This document shows positions 34,755-44,802 of a DNA stretch of 64,000 bases, one piece after another. The position numbers and the translations under genes are program-made. The DNA is taken from NCBI RefSeq assembly GCF_001441615.1, contig NZ_LAXJ01000008.1, positions 62,001 to 126,000 of the forward strand, read 5' to 3'. The notes beneath the pieces are model-generated. The model was not told the origin of the DNA and ran no database searches. It saw nothing but the letters and a program-made list of their open reading frames with translations. This DNA comes from Roseovarius atlanticus (GTDB lineage Bacteria; Pseudomonadota; Alphaproteobacteria; Rhodobacterales; Rhodobacteraceae). How positions within the stretch are numbered: the stretch's first letter is position 1; each line of letters opens with the position of its first letter.

Positions 34755-35486
34755 TCACTCTGGCAGGGTGACGGTCGCCGATGCGGCCTGCATCGCGCCT
34801 TTCGCACGATCAAAGCGCAAATAAGCGATACCGCGGTCGCCGGCTTGGGTGAAGAGCGTGCCCACGGTCTTGCCGTCGGCGGTGATCGGCGTGCCGACCG
34901 GGGCGCTGCCCTCGACCGCGACAGGCGCGAGACCCTTGCGCAGTTCGGTCTTGTGCTTCATCCGCGCGGTCACTTCCTGCCCGACATAACACCCCTTGCG
35001 GAAATCGACGCCGTTCAGACGCTCGAACCCGGCTTCGAGGATGAACGTGTCAGGCGTCAGCTCGACATTCGTGCGGGGAATGCAGTGGGTCACGCGGATG
35101 GCCTCGAAATCGGAGCCGTCATCGCCGGCCTCGGCGCCGTAAAGCCGCCAGCCCAAGGCGGGGTGGCGCGGATCGGCAAAGGCGCCCTCGGGGCGGTCGC
35201 CGGTGCCGCGCCAGACGGCCAGGTCGGTCTGCGCGATCTGAACATCGGCGCGCAGCTTGTACATGTTGAGCCGTTGAAGCAGCCCGTCGGCCAGGCTTTC
35301 GTCGACATCGAGCAGGATCGAACCGTCCCATGGTACCAGCAGGAAATCGGCGAGGTACTTGCCCTGCGGTGTCAGCATGGCGGCATAGACCAGCCCGTGG
35401 TCCAGTTTGGCGATATCGTTGGTGACCAGCCCCTGAAGAAAGGAGCGGGAATCGGCGCCGGTGATCTGGAATATCTTGCGGGTCAT
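34755..35486 (-). CDS. ygfZ: Folate-dependent YgfZ/GcvT-like protein
   Basis: The 243-residue protein has the YgfZ hallmark KGCYVGQE (about residues 164-171), whose Cys is essential. It also has a GcvT-like folate-binding fold with FLQGLVTNDIAKL near the N-terminus. YgfZ supports assembly or repair of iron-sulfur enzymes such as MiaB. The ATG at 35486 gives the family's usual start MTRKIFQITG; the frame reaching 35957 is spurious. Confidence 0.93.
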   Translation of the reverse strand: MTRKIFQITGADSRSFLQGLVTNDIAKLDHGLVYAAMLTPQGKYLADFLLVPWDGSILLDVDESLADGLLQRLNMYKLRADVQIAQTDLAVWRGTGDRPEGAFADPRHPALGWRLYGAEAGDDGSDFEAIRVTHCIPRTNVELTPDTFILEAGFERLNGVDFRKGCYVGQEVTARMKHKTELRKGLAPVAVEGSAPVGTPITADGKTVGTLFTQAGDRGIAYLRFDRAKGAMQAASATVTLPE

Positions 35487-35553
35487 CGGGGGCCTCGTCT
35501 TTGTCATGGGCGTCATATAAGAAACCGGCGATGAAATGACAGGGTTTGCAGCG

Positions 35554-36228
35554 ATGCGGGCGAAACTTTCCGTGGTGATGCCGACACTGAACGCCGAGGC
35601 CGGGCTGGCGCGGGCGCTGCCCGCACTGGCCGAGGGGCTGGAGGCAGGGTTGATCCGCGAGCTGGTGATCTCGGACGGTGGATCGGACGACGCGACGGCG
35701 CGGATTGCCGAGGCCGCGGGCGCGGTGCTGGTCACCGGGGCGGCGTCGCGCGGGGGGCAGTTACGGCGCGGCGTGGGCGTGGCGCGGGGCGAGTGGCTGT
35801 TGGTGGTGCACGCGGACACGGCGTTGCCGCAGGGATGGCCAGAGGTGGTGAAGGCGCATATCGCAAGTGGGCAGGGTGCGGCGGCGTTCCGGCTGTCCTT
35901 CGACGCCAGGGGGCTGGCGCCGGTCATCGTAGCGGGTTGGGCCAACCTGCGCAGCAAGGTCTTTGGCTTGCCCTATGGCGATCAGGGGCTTTTGCTGTCG
36001 CGATCCGACTACGATGCCGCCGGGGGCTATCCGGACATTCCGCTGATGGAGGATGTGGCGCTTGCGCGGGCGTTGGGGAGGCGGGTCGCGCTTTTACCGG
36101 CGACAGTGACGACCAGCGCGGAACGCTACAGGCGCGACGGCTGGCTGCGCCGGGGCGGGCGGAACCTGTGGCTGCTGTTGCGCTACCTTGGCGGGGTCCG
36201 GCCCGAGGAGCTGGCACGGCGATACTGA
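35554..36228 (+). CDS. Family 2 glycosyltransferase (TIGR04283 type)
   Basis: The protein of about 224 residues opens with LSVVMPTLNAEAGLARALPA and the nucleotide-sugar site VISDGGSDDAT. Next come ARGEWLLVVHADTALPQGW (DxD-like HAD) and GDQGLLLSRSDYDAAGGYPD, matching the rSAM/selenodomain-associated GT2 branch. The ATG at 35554 fits the family start; 35536 would add six residues. The sugar and acceptor are unknown. Its stop is six bases from that of the convergent phosphatase gene. Confidence 0.9.
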   Translation: MRAKLSVVMPTLNAEAGLARALPALAEGLEAGLIRELVISDGGSDDATARIAEAAGAVLVTGAASRGGQLRRGVGVARGEWLLVVHADTALPQGWPEVVKAHIASGQGAAAFRLSFDARGLAPVIVAGWANLRSKVFGLPYGDQGLLLSRSDYDAAGGYPDIPLMEDVALARALGRRVALLPATVTTSAERYRRDGWLRRGGRNLWLLLRYLGGVRPEELARRY

Positions 36229-36234
36229 ACGCGC

Positions 36235-36918
36235 TCAGAACCAGGGTTTGTTCTTTGCCTCGTAATCGGCTTGCAGGGCCAAGTGATCGTACTCGGTCTT
36301 CAGCCAATCCTCGAACGAGATGGGCGCCTGGGCATTGCGGGCCTCGTAGACGTCGAAGATATGGTCGAGCGTGCCGGTCTTGGAGCGCCGGACATGCAGG
36401 TAACGCAGGCCAAGCTGGCGGCGGGCCACGTCGAGCGGCGCGCCTTCGATCACCAGAAGGTAGATGGCCGAGGCGAGCCCGGCACGGTCGGCACCCGATT
36501 TGCAGTGCATGACGAATGGCTTTTCCAGCGTGCGGAATGTGTCGATCAGCTTCAAAAGGTCCTCGGCGGGCGGCGCGTGGCGGGCCTGAAGGCTGATGCT
36601 GACGAGGTTCAGGCCAAGGGTGCGGCACGTCTCGACCTCGGTGTGGTAATGCGCCGAGGGGTAATCGCCGCGCAGGTTCAGCACCGTGTTGATGCCGTTT
36701 TCCTTCATCTTGGCGAAGCGTTTGAGCGTGGGGTGGTTGGATCGGTAGACGCCCGGCGCGACCTGAAAGAAGTTGGTCCAGACGCCGCGCAGGATCTCGT
36801 GGTCAAACCACAGGTTGTAGATTCGCGCCCGGCGGCGGTTTTCCGGCGTCGACAGGTCCGTGTTGTAGGAGGCGCGTAAGGCGCGCTCCCAATCGGTGAT
36901 CCGCTTGATGAACTTCAT
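36235..36918 (-). CDS. Dual-specificity/tyrosine protein phosphatase-like enzyme
   Basis: The 227-residue protein contains the cysteine phosphatase P-loop HCKSGADRAG (Cys139, Arg145, CX5R) and upstream elements GVYRSNHPTLKRFAKMKENG and NTVLNLRGDYPS. Bacterial relatives act on phosphotyrosine, lipid A-related phosphates or phosphoinositides. The ATG at 36918 has a GAAGGG ribosome binding site. No partner in the neighbourhood indicates the substrate. Confidence 0.88.
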   Translation of the reverse strand: MKFIKRITDWERALRASYNTDLSTPENRRRARIYNLWFDHEILRGVWTNFFQVAPGVYRSNHPTLKRFAKMKENGINTVLNLRGDYPSAHYHTEVETCRTLGLNLVSISLQARHAPPAEDLLKLIDTFRTLEKPFVMHCKSGADRAGLASAIYLLVIEGAPLDVARRQLGLRYLHVRRSKTGTLDHIFDVYEARNAQAPISFEDWLKTEYDHLALQADYEAKNKPWF

Positions 36919-37045
36919 GAAGGCCCTTCGCCGTCTGCCGTGACGCCCCCATGTAGGGGCAGGCCGCGCCCATGGCAAGCAAGGGCGATTGACGGCGCTG
37001 GCGATGCGGCTAAGTTGCACGCAATTCTTGAGATGGAGACGCGTG

Positions 37046-38242
37046 ATGAGTGGTGCCGGCGGACGCCCTTACTTGGCCATTCCCGGCCCTTCGGTCATGC
37101 CCGACCGGGTACTGCGGGCGATGAACCGTGCCTCGCCCAATATCTATGCGGGCGAGTTGGTGGACATGATGCCGAAGCTGGTGGCGGACCTGTGCGGCGT
37201 GGCGCGCACCAAGGGACATGCGGCGATCTATATCGGCAACGGCCACGCGGCGTGGGAGGCGAGCCTGGCCAACACGGTGCAGCCCGGGGAAAAGGTGCTG
37301 GTGCTGGCCACGGGGCGGTTCGGGCATGGCTGGGCCGAGGTGGCCGAGGCACGCGGGATCGAGGTGCAGATGCTGGATTTCGGGCGGCAGGCGCCGGTCG
37401 ATGCACAGGCCGTCGAGGACGCGCTGCGGGCGGACAAAGCGCATGAAATCAAGGCGGTGCTGGTCACCCACGTGGACACCTCCTCGTCGGTTCTGAACGA
37501 TGTGGCCGGGGTGCGCGCCACGATGGACGCGGCGGGGCATCCCGCGCTGCTGGCGGCCGATTGCATCGCTTCGCTGGCCTGTGACCGGTTCGAGATGGAC
37601 GCGTGGGGTGTCGACGTGATGGTCGCGGGCAGCCAGAAGGGGCTGATGACACCGCCGGGGCTGGGGTTCGTTTTTTTCAACGACAAGGCCACGGATGTGC
37701 GCCGGACGGTTCCGCGCGTCAGCCGGTATTGGGATTGGGTGCCGCGCACCGAGCCGGAGCTTTTCTACCAGTATTTCGGCGGCACGGCGCCGACGCATCA
37801 CCTTTACGGTCTGCGCGAAGCCCTTGATATGCTTGCCGAAGAGGGGATCGAGGCGGTCTGGGCCCGGCACGAGCGGCTGGCCCGCGCGGTCTGGGCCGCG
37901 TGCGAGACGTGGGGCGCAAAGGGGCCGCTGCGGCTGAATATCGCGGACGCGGCACAGCGCAGCCGGGCAGTGACCTCTCTGGCGATCGGCAAGCCCTTGG
38001 GCGAAGAGCTGCGCCAGTGGGTCGAGGCGCATATGGGCGTCACGCTGGGCATCGGGCTGGGGATGCAGACCGAGGACGATCCGCGCAGCACGGGATATTT
38101 CCGGATCGGGCACATGGGCCACCTGAACGGTCACGCGCTGTTGGGCGTGCTGGGGGCGGTGGAGGCGGGGCTGAGTGCGCTGAATATCGCGCATGGCGAT
38201 GGTGCGGTGCAGGCAGCGGCGCAGGTTCTGGCTGCGCCTTAG
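37046..38242 (+). CDS. Class V aminotransferase (serine-glyoxylate/alanine-glyoxylate type)
   Basis: The 398-residue PLP enzyme has the opening YLAIPGPSVMPDRVLRAMN, the Asp-containing LLAADCIASLACDRFEMD and the PLP lysine in DVMVAGSQKGLMTPPGLGFV. This matches serine-glyoxylate aminotransferase-like proteins. The ATG at 37046 has a GGAGA ribosome binding site; the frame from 36989 is longer than the family. It stands alone, so a serine-cycle role is not implied. Confidence 0.87.
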   Translation: MSGAGGRPYLAIPGPSVMPDRVLRAMNRASPNIYAGELVDMMPKLVADLCGVARTKGHAAIYIGNGHAAWEASLANTVQPGEKVLVLATGRFGHGWAEVAEARGIEVQMLDFGRQAPVDAQAVEDALRADKAHEIKAVLVTHVDTSSSVLNDVAGVRATMDAAGHPALLAADCIASLACDRFEMDAWGVDVMVAGSQKGLMTPPGLGFVFFNDKATDVRRTVPRVSRYWDWVPRTEPELFYQYFGGTAPTHHLYGLREALDMLAEEGIEAVWARHERLARAVWAACETWGAKGPLRLNIADAAQRSRAVTSLAIGKPLGEELRQWVEAHMGVTLGIGLGMQTEDDPRSTGYFRIGHMGHLNGHALLGVLGAVEAGLSALNIAHGDGAVQAAAQVLAAP

Positions 38243-38418
38243 GCGTTGGAACGACGGAATCGCGTGATCAGCAGATTCAGCCCGTAGCCCACCGCCATCA
38301 CCACCGGCAGGCCGAACATGATCCACAAGGCCATGAAAATCCAAAGCAAATTGACCAGCCCCATTATCAATGCGGCATTGGTGTAATTCGGTGCTTCGGG
38401 CATCTGGCGGCGTTGCAT
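38239..38418 (-). CDS. Small membrane protein (59 residues) upstream of hisC-like gene
   Basis: This 59-codon frame encodes a short polar N-terminus (MQRRQMPEAPNYTNAAL), a hydrophobic stretch of about 35 residues (GLVNLLWIFMALWIMFGLPV) and a basic tail (ITRFRRSNA). Its stop codon interlocks with that of the convergent aminotransferase. It lies on the same strand as the hisC-like gene, 42 bases after it. The coding call rests on a clean hydrophobic pattern and its conserved-looking placement. Confidence 0.65.
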   Translation of the reverse strand: MQRRQMPEAPNYTNAALIMGLVNLLWIFMALWIMFGLPVVMAVGYGLNLLITRFRRSNA

Positions 38419-38460
38419 GACACCGATAGTAATACGCCCAAGGGGTCTGTCAGCTAATTT

Positions 38461-39567
38461 CTATGCCCGCGCGGCGGCAAGCGCCTGGGGGAGCGCAGAT
38501 TCAAGCAGATCGAGGTCTTGCGGGCGGCCGCAGCTGATGCGGATGCAGCGGTTCAGAGGGGCAACGCCTGGCATACGCACGAAAAGGTCGCGTGCGATCA
38601 GTTCGTTCAGGACGGCGCGGGCAAAATCGCCGTCCCGGCCGCAATCGACAGCGACGAAATTGGCCGCGGACGGCAGGCTGTGCAGGCCATTGGCGGCGGC
38701 GATTTGGGCAATGCGGTCGCGGGCCTCGGCCATGCGATGGATCGTTTGTTGAAGCCAGTCTTCGTCCTGAAGGGCGGCCAGGGCACCGGCCTGGGCCACG
38801 CGGTTGACGCCGAAATGGTTGCGGATCTTGTCGAAGCTCTGGATCAGGTCGGGCGCACCCATTGCATAGGCGATGCGGGCGCCCGCAATGCCGTAAGCCT
38901 TTGAAAAGGTGCGCATTCGGATGACGCGCGGGTCGTCTATGGGTATCTCCGGCGCGGTGCCGTCGGGGGCGAATTCGATATAGGCCTCGTCCAGCATCAA
39001 AAGGCAGCCGTGGGGCAGATCGTCAAGCGCGGCGCGGATTTTTGACCCGTCGTGCCAGGTGCCCATCGGGTTGTCGGGGTTGGCGAGGTAGACGAGTTTC
39101 GCGCCAACCTCTTTCGCTTTGGTTAAGAGCGCGGCCGGATCCTCGTGGTCGTCCTTGTACGGCACCTTGTGCAGCTCTCCGCCGAACCCCGCCACGTGGT
39201 AGTTGAAGGTGGGATAGGCACCGTCAGAGGTGACGACGGAATCGCCGGGCTCGATCAGCAGGCGGACGAGATACCCCAGAAGGCCGTCAATCCCTTCGCC
39301 CACAACGATATTTTCAGCGTCCACATTGTGATGTACGGCCAGGGCGTGGCGCAGATCGTGGCTGGTGGCGTCGCTGTATTTCCAGATGTCGCCTACCGCC
39401 TCCTGCATCGCCGAGATGGCCTTGGGCGAAGGGCCGAAGACGTTCTCGTTGGCGCCGAGGCGGGCGGCAAAAGCCTTGCCAGTTTCGCGCTCGCGGACCT
39501 CGGGGCCGACGAAGGGCACGGAGGCGGGCAGGGCGCGGACGATATCGGTATAGCGTGGGCCGGTCAT
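38461..39567 (-). CDS. HisC-like PLP-dependent aminotransferase
   Basis: The 368-residue class I/II aminotransferase has ARLGANENVFGPSPKAI, VVGEGIDGLLGYLVRLL, YLANPDNPMGTW and the PLP lysine segment RTFSKAYGIAGAR, typical of histidinol-phosphate aminotransferase and relatives. It may serve histidine synthesis or act on aromatic amino acids; no other his gene is nearby. The ATG at 39567 matches the family start, with 39585 as an alternative. Confidence 0.88.
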   Translation of the reverse strand: MTGPRYTDIVRALPASVPFVGPEVRERETGKAFAARLGANENVFGPSPKAISAMQEAVGDIWKYSDATSHDLRHALAVHHNVDAENIVVGEGIDGLLGYLVRLLIEPGDSVVTSDGAYPTFNYHVAGFGGELHKVPYKDDHEDPAALLTKAKEVGAKLVYLANPDNPMGTWHDGSKIRAALDDLPHGCLLMLDEAYIEFAPDGTAPEIPIDDPRVIRMRTFSKAYGIAGARIAYAMGAPDLIQSFDKIRNHFGVNRVAQAGALAALQDEDWLQQTIHRMAEARDRIAQIAAANGLHSLPSAANFVAVDCGRDGDFARAVLNELIARDLFVRMPGVAPLNRCIRISCGRPQDLDLLESALPQALAAARA

Positions 39568-39763
39568 GCGGAGAGGTAACGTCAAAGCCGGACCGGGTGC
39601 AAGGCGAAGGGTGTAATGGTTACCGGTGAAACCGCGTGTCGGTATCGCGTCGGTATTCCAGTGGCACGGCGTCGGTGTCGGGCGTCAATGCCTGGAAAGG
39701 TTAACGCCACGCCCGGGGTGGACGTGGCGTCATGAGTATTTTTGGAACAATGAAAGTGCGGGG

Positions 39764-42700
39764 TCAGCCCAGTTCGGCCAGACGGTCGAGGGCGGCGCGC
39801 AGCTTGCTCTCTTCCTCTTCCCGGGCGGCGAGGTTCTCGCGGGCTTCCTCGACCACCTCTTCGGGGGCGCTTTCGACGAACTTGGGGTTGTTCAGTCGGC
39901 CGCGCAGGCCGCCCAGTTCCTTTTCCAGCTTACCCAGGGTTTTTTCCAACCGGGCCTTTTCCTCGGCCACGTCGATGACGTCGGCCAGCGGCAGGCCGAA
40001 GCTGGCGCCCTCGGCGGGGATGGTGATGCAACCCTTGGGGAAGCTTTCGACCACTTCGAGGTTCTCGATCCGGGCAAGGCGCTTGATCATGGTGGCATTG
40101 TTGTCCCAAGCAAGACGCGCGGATTTGGAGAACTCGGTGACGAGGAGTGGCGTGTAGAGACCGACGGGCACATGCACCTGCGCGCGCGCGGAGCGGACGG
40201 AGTCGATCAGGGCGATGACCCAGTTCATCTCGGCGTCCGCCTCTGCGTCGATCAACTCGTCGCCGTAGGTGGGCCAGTCGGCGTGGATCAGCATCCCGTC
40301 GCGGCTGGCAAGCGTGCCCCAGAGCTCTTCGGTGATGAAGGGCATGATGGGGTGAAGCAGGATCAGGCACTGGTCGATGACCCAGGCCATGGTGTCCTGC
40401 GTTTCCGTTTTCACGTCGCCTTCGCCGTCGAGCAGAAGCGGCTTGGAGAACTCCACGTACCAGTCGCAGACCGTGCCCCAGACAAAGGCGTAGAGCGTAT
40501 TGGCGGCATCGTTGAAGCGGTATTGCGAAAGTGCCGTATCGACGAGCGCCTTGGTCTTCGCGGTTTCGCCGAGAATCCAACGGTTTACGGTCTGCTTTGG
40601 TTGCGGAATCACGCCGGCGCTGCCGACCGCCTCGTTCATTTCGGCGAAACGGGCGGCGTTCCAGAGCTTGGTGCCGAAATTCCTATATCCTGCAATGCGT
40701 TGCGGCGACAACTTCAGGTCACGGCCCATGGCGGCCATGGCCGTGAGCGTAAAGCGGACGGCATCCGCGCCGTAGTCGTCGATCAGTTCCAGCGGGTCGA
40801 GCACGTTGCCGAGCGACTTGGACATCTTCTTGCCCTTCTCGTCGCGCACCAGCGCGTGGACATAGACATCCGAGAACGGCTTTTCGCCGACGACGGCATA
40901 TTGCATCATCATCATCCGGGCGACCCAGAAGAAGATGATGTCAAAGCCGGTAACCAAGACGCTGGTGGGAAAGTATTTTTCCAGCTCGGGGGTCTTTTCG
41001 GGCCAGCCCAGCGTGCCGATGGGCCAGAGACCGGACGAGAACCAGGTGTCGAGCACGTCGGGATCGCGCCAGACCGGGTAGACAAGATGTGTGGGATCCT
41101 GGCTGGCGGTGTAGTCGGCAAGGCTGGAGGCGAGCTTGTGCAGGGCATCCTCGCGGTCCTTGGCCTCGACCACGGTCATGGATTGCAGGGGCGTGGGCAG
41201 GTCGGTGAGCTGTGCCGCGAAGGCTTGTGCGGTAGCCTCGAAGTCATGGCCGCATTCCATCAGCGGCGCGAAGTGGCTTTCGTTGAGAACGTCAAGCATT
41301 TCAACAAGATCGAGCGCGCCGTCGCCTTCGTCATCGCGGAACTCGGGCGCGCTGAGGTCGAAGCCGTACCAGACCGGAATCTGGTGCCCCCACCACAGCT
41401 GGCGCGAGATGCACCAGGGCTCGATATTCTCCAGCCAGTTGAAATAGACCTTGCGGTCCTGCTCGGGCAGGATGGTGACCTCGCCTGACTTGACCGCCTC
41501 AATGGCGGGGCCGACGATCTTGTCGGTGGCCACGAACCATTGATCGGTCAGCATCGGTTCGATCACGACCTTCGAGCGGTCGCCGAAGGGCTGCATGATG
41601 GGTTTCGATTCAACGAGTGGGAGGTAGGCCGGGGTTGACCCCGGCTCGGCGCCGTCCTCGGGGGCCGGGGTGAACCCCGGCCTACTATTGTCCTCGTGTT
41701 GGACGGGGACCATGACCGCCAAACCCTCGTCGGTGATCTGCTGGACGACCTTCTCGCGCGCCTCGAACCGGTCGAGCCCCCGCAGGTCGTCGGGAACAAG
41801 GTTGATCGTGTCGGCCTCGGTCTCGGTCAGCGTGCGCTCGCCCTTGGCCACGGCCATGGCGATCTCGGCCATCTTGGCGTATGGCGCGCCGTCGTTGCGC
41901 ATCGCACCGCGCGTGTCCATGAGGCGATACATGGGGATGCCGCCGCGCTGCGCCACGGCGTAGTCGTTGAAGTCATGCGCGCCGGTGATCTTGACCGCGC
42001 CCGAGCCGAAATTCGGGTCTGGGTAGTCGTCGGTGATGATCGGAATGAGGCGACGGTGTTCTTTTGGGCCGACGGGAATTTCGCAGAGTTTTCCAACGAT
42101 TGGCGCGTACCTTTCATCCGACGGATGAACCGCGACCGCGCCGTCGCCCAGCATGGTCTCGGGACGCGTGGTGGCGATAGAGATATAGTCGCGCTCTTCC
42201 TCCAGCACGACATTTCCATCCTCGTCCCGCTCGACATAGGTGTAGGTTGCACCTCCCGCCAGCGGGTACTTGAAGTGCCACATGTGGCCTGCCGTCTCGA
42301 TGTTCTCGACCTCGAGATCGGAAATGGCGGTCTCGAAATGCGGGTCCCAGTTGACCAGGCGCTTGCCGCGATAGATCAGGCCTTTCTCAAACATGTCCAC
42401 GAAGACCTTGATGACGGCGTCGTGGAAATTGCCCTCTTCGCCCTCGGGGGCGGAGGGTGCGCCGGACATGGTGAAGGCCTCGCGCGACCAGTCGCAGGAG
42501 GCGCCGAGGCGCTTGAGCTGGCCGATGATTGTGCCGCGCGACTTGATCTTTTGCTGCCAGACGCGTTTTTCGAACTCTTCGCGGCCCATCTCAACGCGCG
42601 TGGGCTCGCCATTCGCGGCCATGTCGCGTTCGGTCACCATTTGCGTGGCGATGCCGGCGTGGTCGGTGCCGGGCTGCCAGAGCGTGTCGAAGCCGCGCAT

Positions 42701-42913
42701 CCGGTGCCAGCGGATCAGGATATCCTGCAACGTGTTGTTGAACGCATGGCCCATATGCAGGCTGCCCGTCACGTTGGGCGGCGGGATCATGATGGAATAG
42801 GGCTGGGCGCCGGGCTTGGCGTTGGCGCCGGCCTTGAAGGCGCCACTGTCTTCCCAGGCGGACGAGAGGCGCGGTTCGGCCTCGGCTGCGTTGAAGGTCT
42901 TTTCCATCGCCAT
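39764..42913 (-). CDS. valS: Valyl-tRNA synthetase with an in-frame palindromic insertion
   Basis: The 1049-residue class I synthetase has HIGH motif [19 protein letters not shown] motif [14 protein letters not shown], the editing domain ([21 protein letters not shown]) and a C-terminal coiled coil. The start at 42913 ([13 protein letters not shown]) is preferred to 42961. About 20 residues at roughly 410-430 ([20 protein letters not shown]) are low in complexity and are encoded exactly by a large inverted repeat. The element keeps the frame, so the enzyme should still be functional. Confidence 0.96.
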   Translation of the reverse strand: MAMEKTFNAAEAEPRLSSAWEDSGAFKAGANAKPGAQPYSIMIPPPNVTGSLHMGHAFNNTLQDILIRWHRMRGFDTLWQPGTDHAGIATQMVTERDMAANGEPTRVEMGREEFEKRVWQQKIKSRGTIIGQLKRLGASCDWSREAFTMSGAPSAPEGEEGNFHDAVIKVFVDMFEKGLIYRGKRLVNWDPHFETAISDLEVENIETAGHMWHFKYPLAGGATYTYVERDEDGNVVLEEERDYISIATTRPETMLGDGAVAVHPSDERYAPIVGKLCEIPVGPKEHRRLIPIITDDYPDPNFGSGAVKITGAHDFNDYAVAQRGGIPMYRLMDTRGAMRNDGAPYAKMAEIAMAVAKGERTLTETEADTINLVPDDLRGLDRFEAREKVVQQITDEGLAVMVPVQHEDNSRPGFTPAPEDGAEPGSTPAYLPLVESKPIMQPFGDRSKVVIEPMLTDQWFVATDKIVGPAIEAVKSGEVTILPEQDRKVYFNWLENIEPWCISRQLWWGHQIPVWYGFDLSAPEFRDDEGDGALDLVEMLDVLNESHFAPLMECGHDFEATAQAFAAQLTDLPTPLQSMTVVEAKDREDALHKLASSLADYTASQDPTHLVYPVWRDPDVLDTWFSSGLWPIGTLGWPEKTPELEKYFPTSVLVTGFDIIFFWVARMMMMQYAVVGEKPFSDVYVHALVRDEKGKKMSKSLGNVLDPLELIDDYGADAVRFTLTAMAAMGRDLKLSPQRIAGYRNFGTKLWNAARFAEMNEAVGSAGVIPQPKQTVNRWILGETAKTKALVDTALSQYRFNDAANTLYAFVWGTVCDWYVEFSKPLLLDGEGDVKTETQDTMAWVIDQCLILLHPIMPFITEELWGTLASRDGMLIHADWPTYGDELIDAEADAEMNWVIALIDSVRSARAQVHVPVGLYTPLLVTEFSKSARLAWDNNATMIKRLARIENLEVVESFPKGCITIPAEGASFGLPLADVIDVAEEKARLEKTLGKLEKELGGLRGRLNNPKFVESAPEEVVEEARENLAAREEEESKLRAALDRLAELG
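41624..41685. repeat. Palindromic repeat element inserted in frame within valS
   Basis: Two 22-nt arms, 41624-41645 and 41664-41685, are reverse complements with one mismatch. Each is itself a mini-palindrome (CCGGGGTTNACCCCGG). The 62-nt unit resembles extragenic REP-like elements, yet it lies inside an essential gene, as do Rickettsia palindromic elements. Confidence 0.8.
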
Positions 42914-43151
42914 GATGCGGGTCCCGTGCTTGGAAAATGTAGTCTTGGCCGGAATACCCAAATGGCAGGGCGAGGGAAAGACGCGGGCGTTATTTTCTTG
43001 GGGCGCGGCGCGGCGCGGTGCAGCGGAACAATTTAAAGGTAAACAAAAAAATCAAAATAAACCTTAGCGGGAATCGCGGACTTACGTAAGGTAAGCCCAT
43101 TGGGTGCGAGTGACCGACAGGTTTATTTCAAGCAAACGAAGGGTTTTTCAG

Positions 43152-44762
43152 ATGATGATATCGAGATTCACCGGACGGGCCGCCATTCTGGCCGGCGTTG
43201 CGGGACTGGCGGCGCTGCCGGTTCAGGCGCAGGACGGGCCGAACGGGCTGCAAAAGTTCATGCTGTATCGCAGTTTCGTGCAGGATGCGGACACCTGCGC
43301 GGTGGAGGTGACGGACGGCACGGCCGCAATCGCCGGGATCAACGCGGTGTCGGGGGCGGCGACCTGTCCGGATGCCTTTGCCTGGGCGCAGCTGGTCAAC
43401 GCGGTGGCCGCGGAATTTTGGACCTGGGGGATCGACCAGACGATCTGGCCCGAGAGCCCGCTGCCACTGTGCAGCGCGGAGGTGACCAGCAATTGCTGTG
43501 ATCCCGACGCGGCGCCGGTGCAAGGCGATCAGCCGACGCAGTGCCCGGTTTTCAGGGCGGATTACGACCCCATCAGTCCGCTGCCCGCGACGCCCAACGG
43601 CAAGCCGGCACAGGGGGTGATCAATCACCGGGGCCTTGTGCCCGCCGACGAGATCGACCCCGGGCGACTCTTGCGGGATCTGGAGCTGGAGCTGGTGTTC
43701 CGCAACAAGTCGATGACCGACTACATCTATCGAAACGACCTTTATTCCCGCGAGGGGCTGGGCGCACGCAACCGGGCGCAGAACGCGGCGATCAAGGCGG
43801 GTGACATCGCGGGCGCACATGCACTGGAGGTGCGATTCCCGATCGACGCGGTGATGGTGAAGGTGGATTTCCTGCATCAGGATATACTGATGGACCAGGG
43901 GCTTATCCAGGATATCGACGGCAGCGACGTGCCCAACAACCCCGATTATCCTTATCTGACCGTCTATCTGGACGGCGATGGCGGGGAGGAGCAGGTGCCG
44001 GGCTATTACTACATGCTGGCGATGACGAACGCGTCGAAGGACCTGCCAACGTGGCACTGGTACGCGGTGGAGCATGTCGCCAACCAAGGGCGTTGTGACT
44101 ATATCGGGTGCAATGACAGTTTCGGCTATGCCGTGAACCCGACGGCGCAGGAGGGCGCGAATTTCGGCACCGGATTCATCCCGCCGAAGATCGAGCTGAA
44201 CGACGACAAGGTGACGGGGAATGACCCTCTGTTCGTCAGTGGCGAGGTTTATGACCCTGCCGAGACGGGCGAGGAAAGCACGGCCGAGTTGCAGGCGCTG
44301 TTCCAGGAGATGGGCATCGCCACCGCGGCCACAGATCCGGACCCGCGGGTGATCAGCGCCGAGGATCCGGCGTGGGCGAATTACCGTCTGAAGGGCACCC
44401 AGACCACGTTCACCACGGCCACGGGCATCCCCACGGGCATGGGTGCCACGATCACCGAGGGCGGGTTCGTCAACTCGGCCAGCTGCACGACCTGTCATTC
44501 GCAGGCGGCGGCGGACGCGGACGGCACTTCGACCCTCGCCGGGGTGGGATCGGGCTGGCGGCCCAACCTGATGGGCTATCAGCAGGTCGAGATGGGCGCA
44601 CCCAATCCCAGTTGGTTTTATGGCGTGGGCGGGCCCACGGTCACGGCGACGCAGATCGATTTCATCTGGGGCATCCTGAATGCCGCCTGCCAGGACCCGG
44701 CGGGCAGCCACGGGACCTGCACCAGCTATCCTGACGCGCCGACGATCGTATCGGCGGACTAG
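43152..44762 (+). CDS. Large periplasmic c-type cytochrome-like protein
   Basis: The 536-residue protein has a signal peptide (ISRFTGRAAILAGVAGLAAL) and one CxxCH haem motif (SCTTCHSQ, bases 44484-44498). The upstream stretch NYRLKGTQTTFTTATGIPTG recurs before lone haem motifs in uncharacterised cytochrome-like proteins. The N-terminal 400 residues contain paired cysteines (NCCDPDAAP, GRCDYIGCND) and a YYYMLAMTNASKDLPTWHWYA segment; no known catalytic domain is recognised. ATG 43152 has AAGGG upstream. An extracytoplasmic redox role is likely. Confidence 0.72.
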   Translation: MMISRFTGRAAILAGVAGLAALPVQAQDGPNGLQKFMLYRSFVQDADTCAVEVTDGTAAIAGINAVSGAATCPDAFAWAQLVNAVAAEFWTWGIDQTIWPESPLPLCSAEVTSNCCDPDAAPVQGDQPTQCPVFRADYDPISPLPATPNGKPAQGVINHRGLVPADEIDPGRLLRDLELELVFRNKSMTDYIYRNDLYSREGLGARNRAQNAAIKAGDIAGAHALEVRFPIDAVMVKVDFLHQDILMDQGLIQDIDGSDVPNNPDYPYLTVYLDGDGGEEQVPGYYYMLAMTNASKDLPTWHWYAVEHVANQGRCDYIGCNDSFGYAVNPTAQEGANFGTGFIPPKIELNDDKVTGNDPLFVSGEVYDPAETGEESTAELQALFQEMGIATAATDPDPRVISAEDPAWANYRLKGTQTTFTTATGIPTGMGATITEGGFVNSASCTTCHSQAAADADGTSTLAGVGSGWRPNLMGYQQVEMGAPNPSWFYGVGGPTVTATQIDFIWGILNAACQDPAGSHGTCTSYPDAPTIVSAD

Positions 44763-44773
44763 CCCGCCAAGGT

Positions 44774-44796
44774 CGCGCCCCGGGTGACGGGGCGCG
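44774..44796. terminator. Hairpin terminator between convergent genes
   Basis: A perfect 9-bp stem (CGCGCCCCG / CGGGGCGCG) with a 5-nt loop lies 11 bases after the cytochrome gene stop, followed by GCGGTTT. It separates it from the convergent HD-domain gene. Confidence 0.65.
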
Positions 44797-44802
44797 GCGG
44801 TT

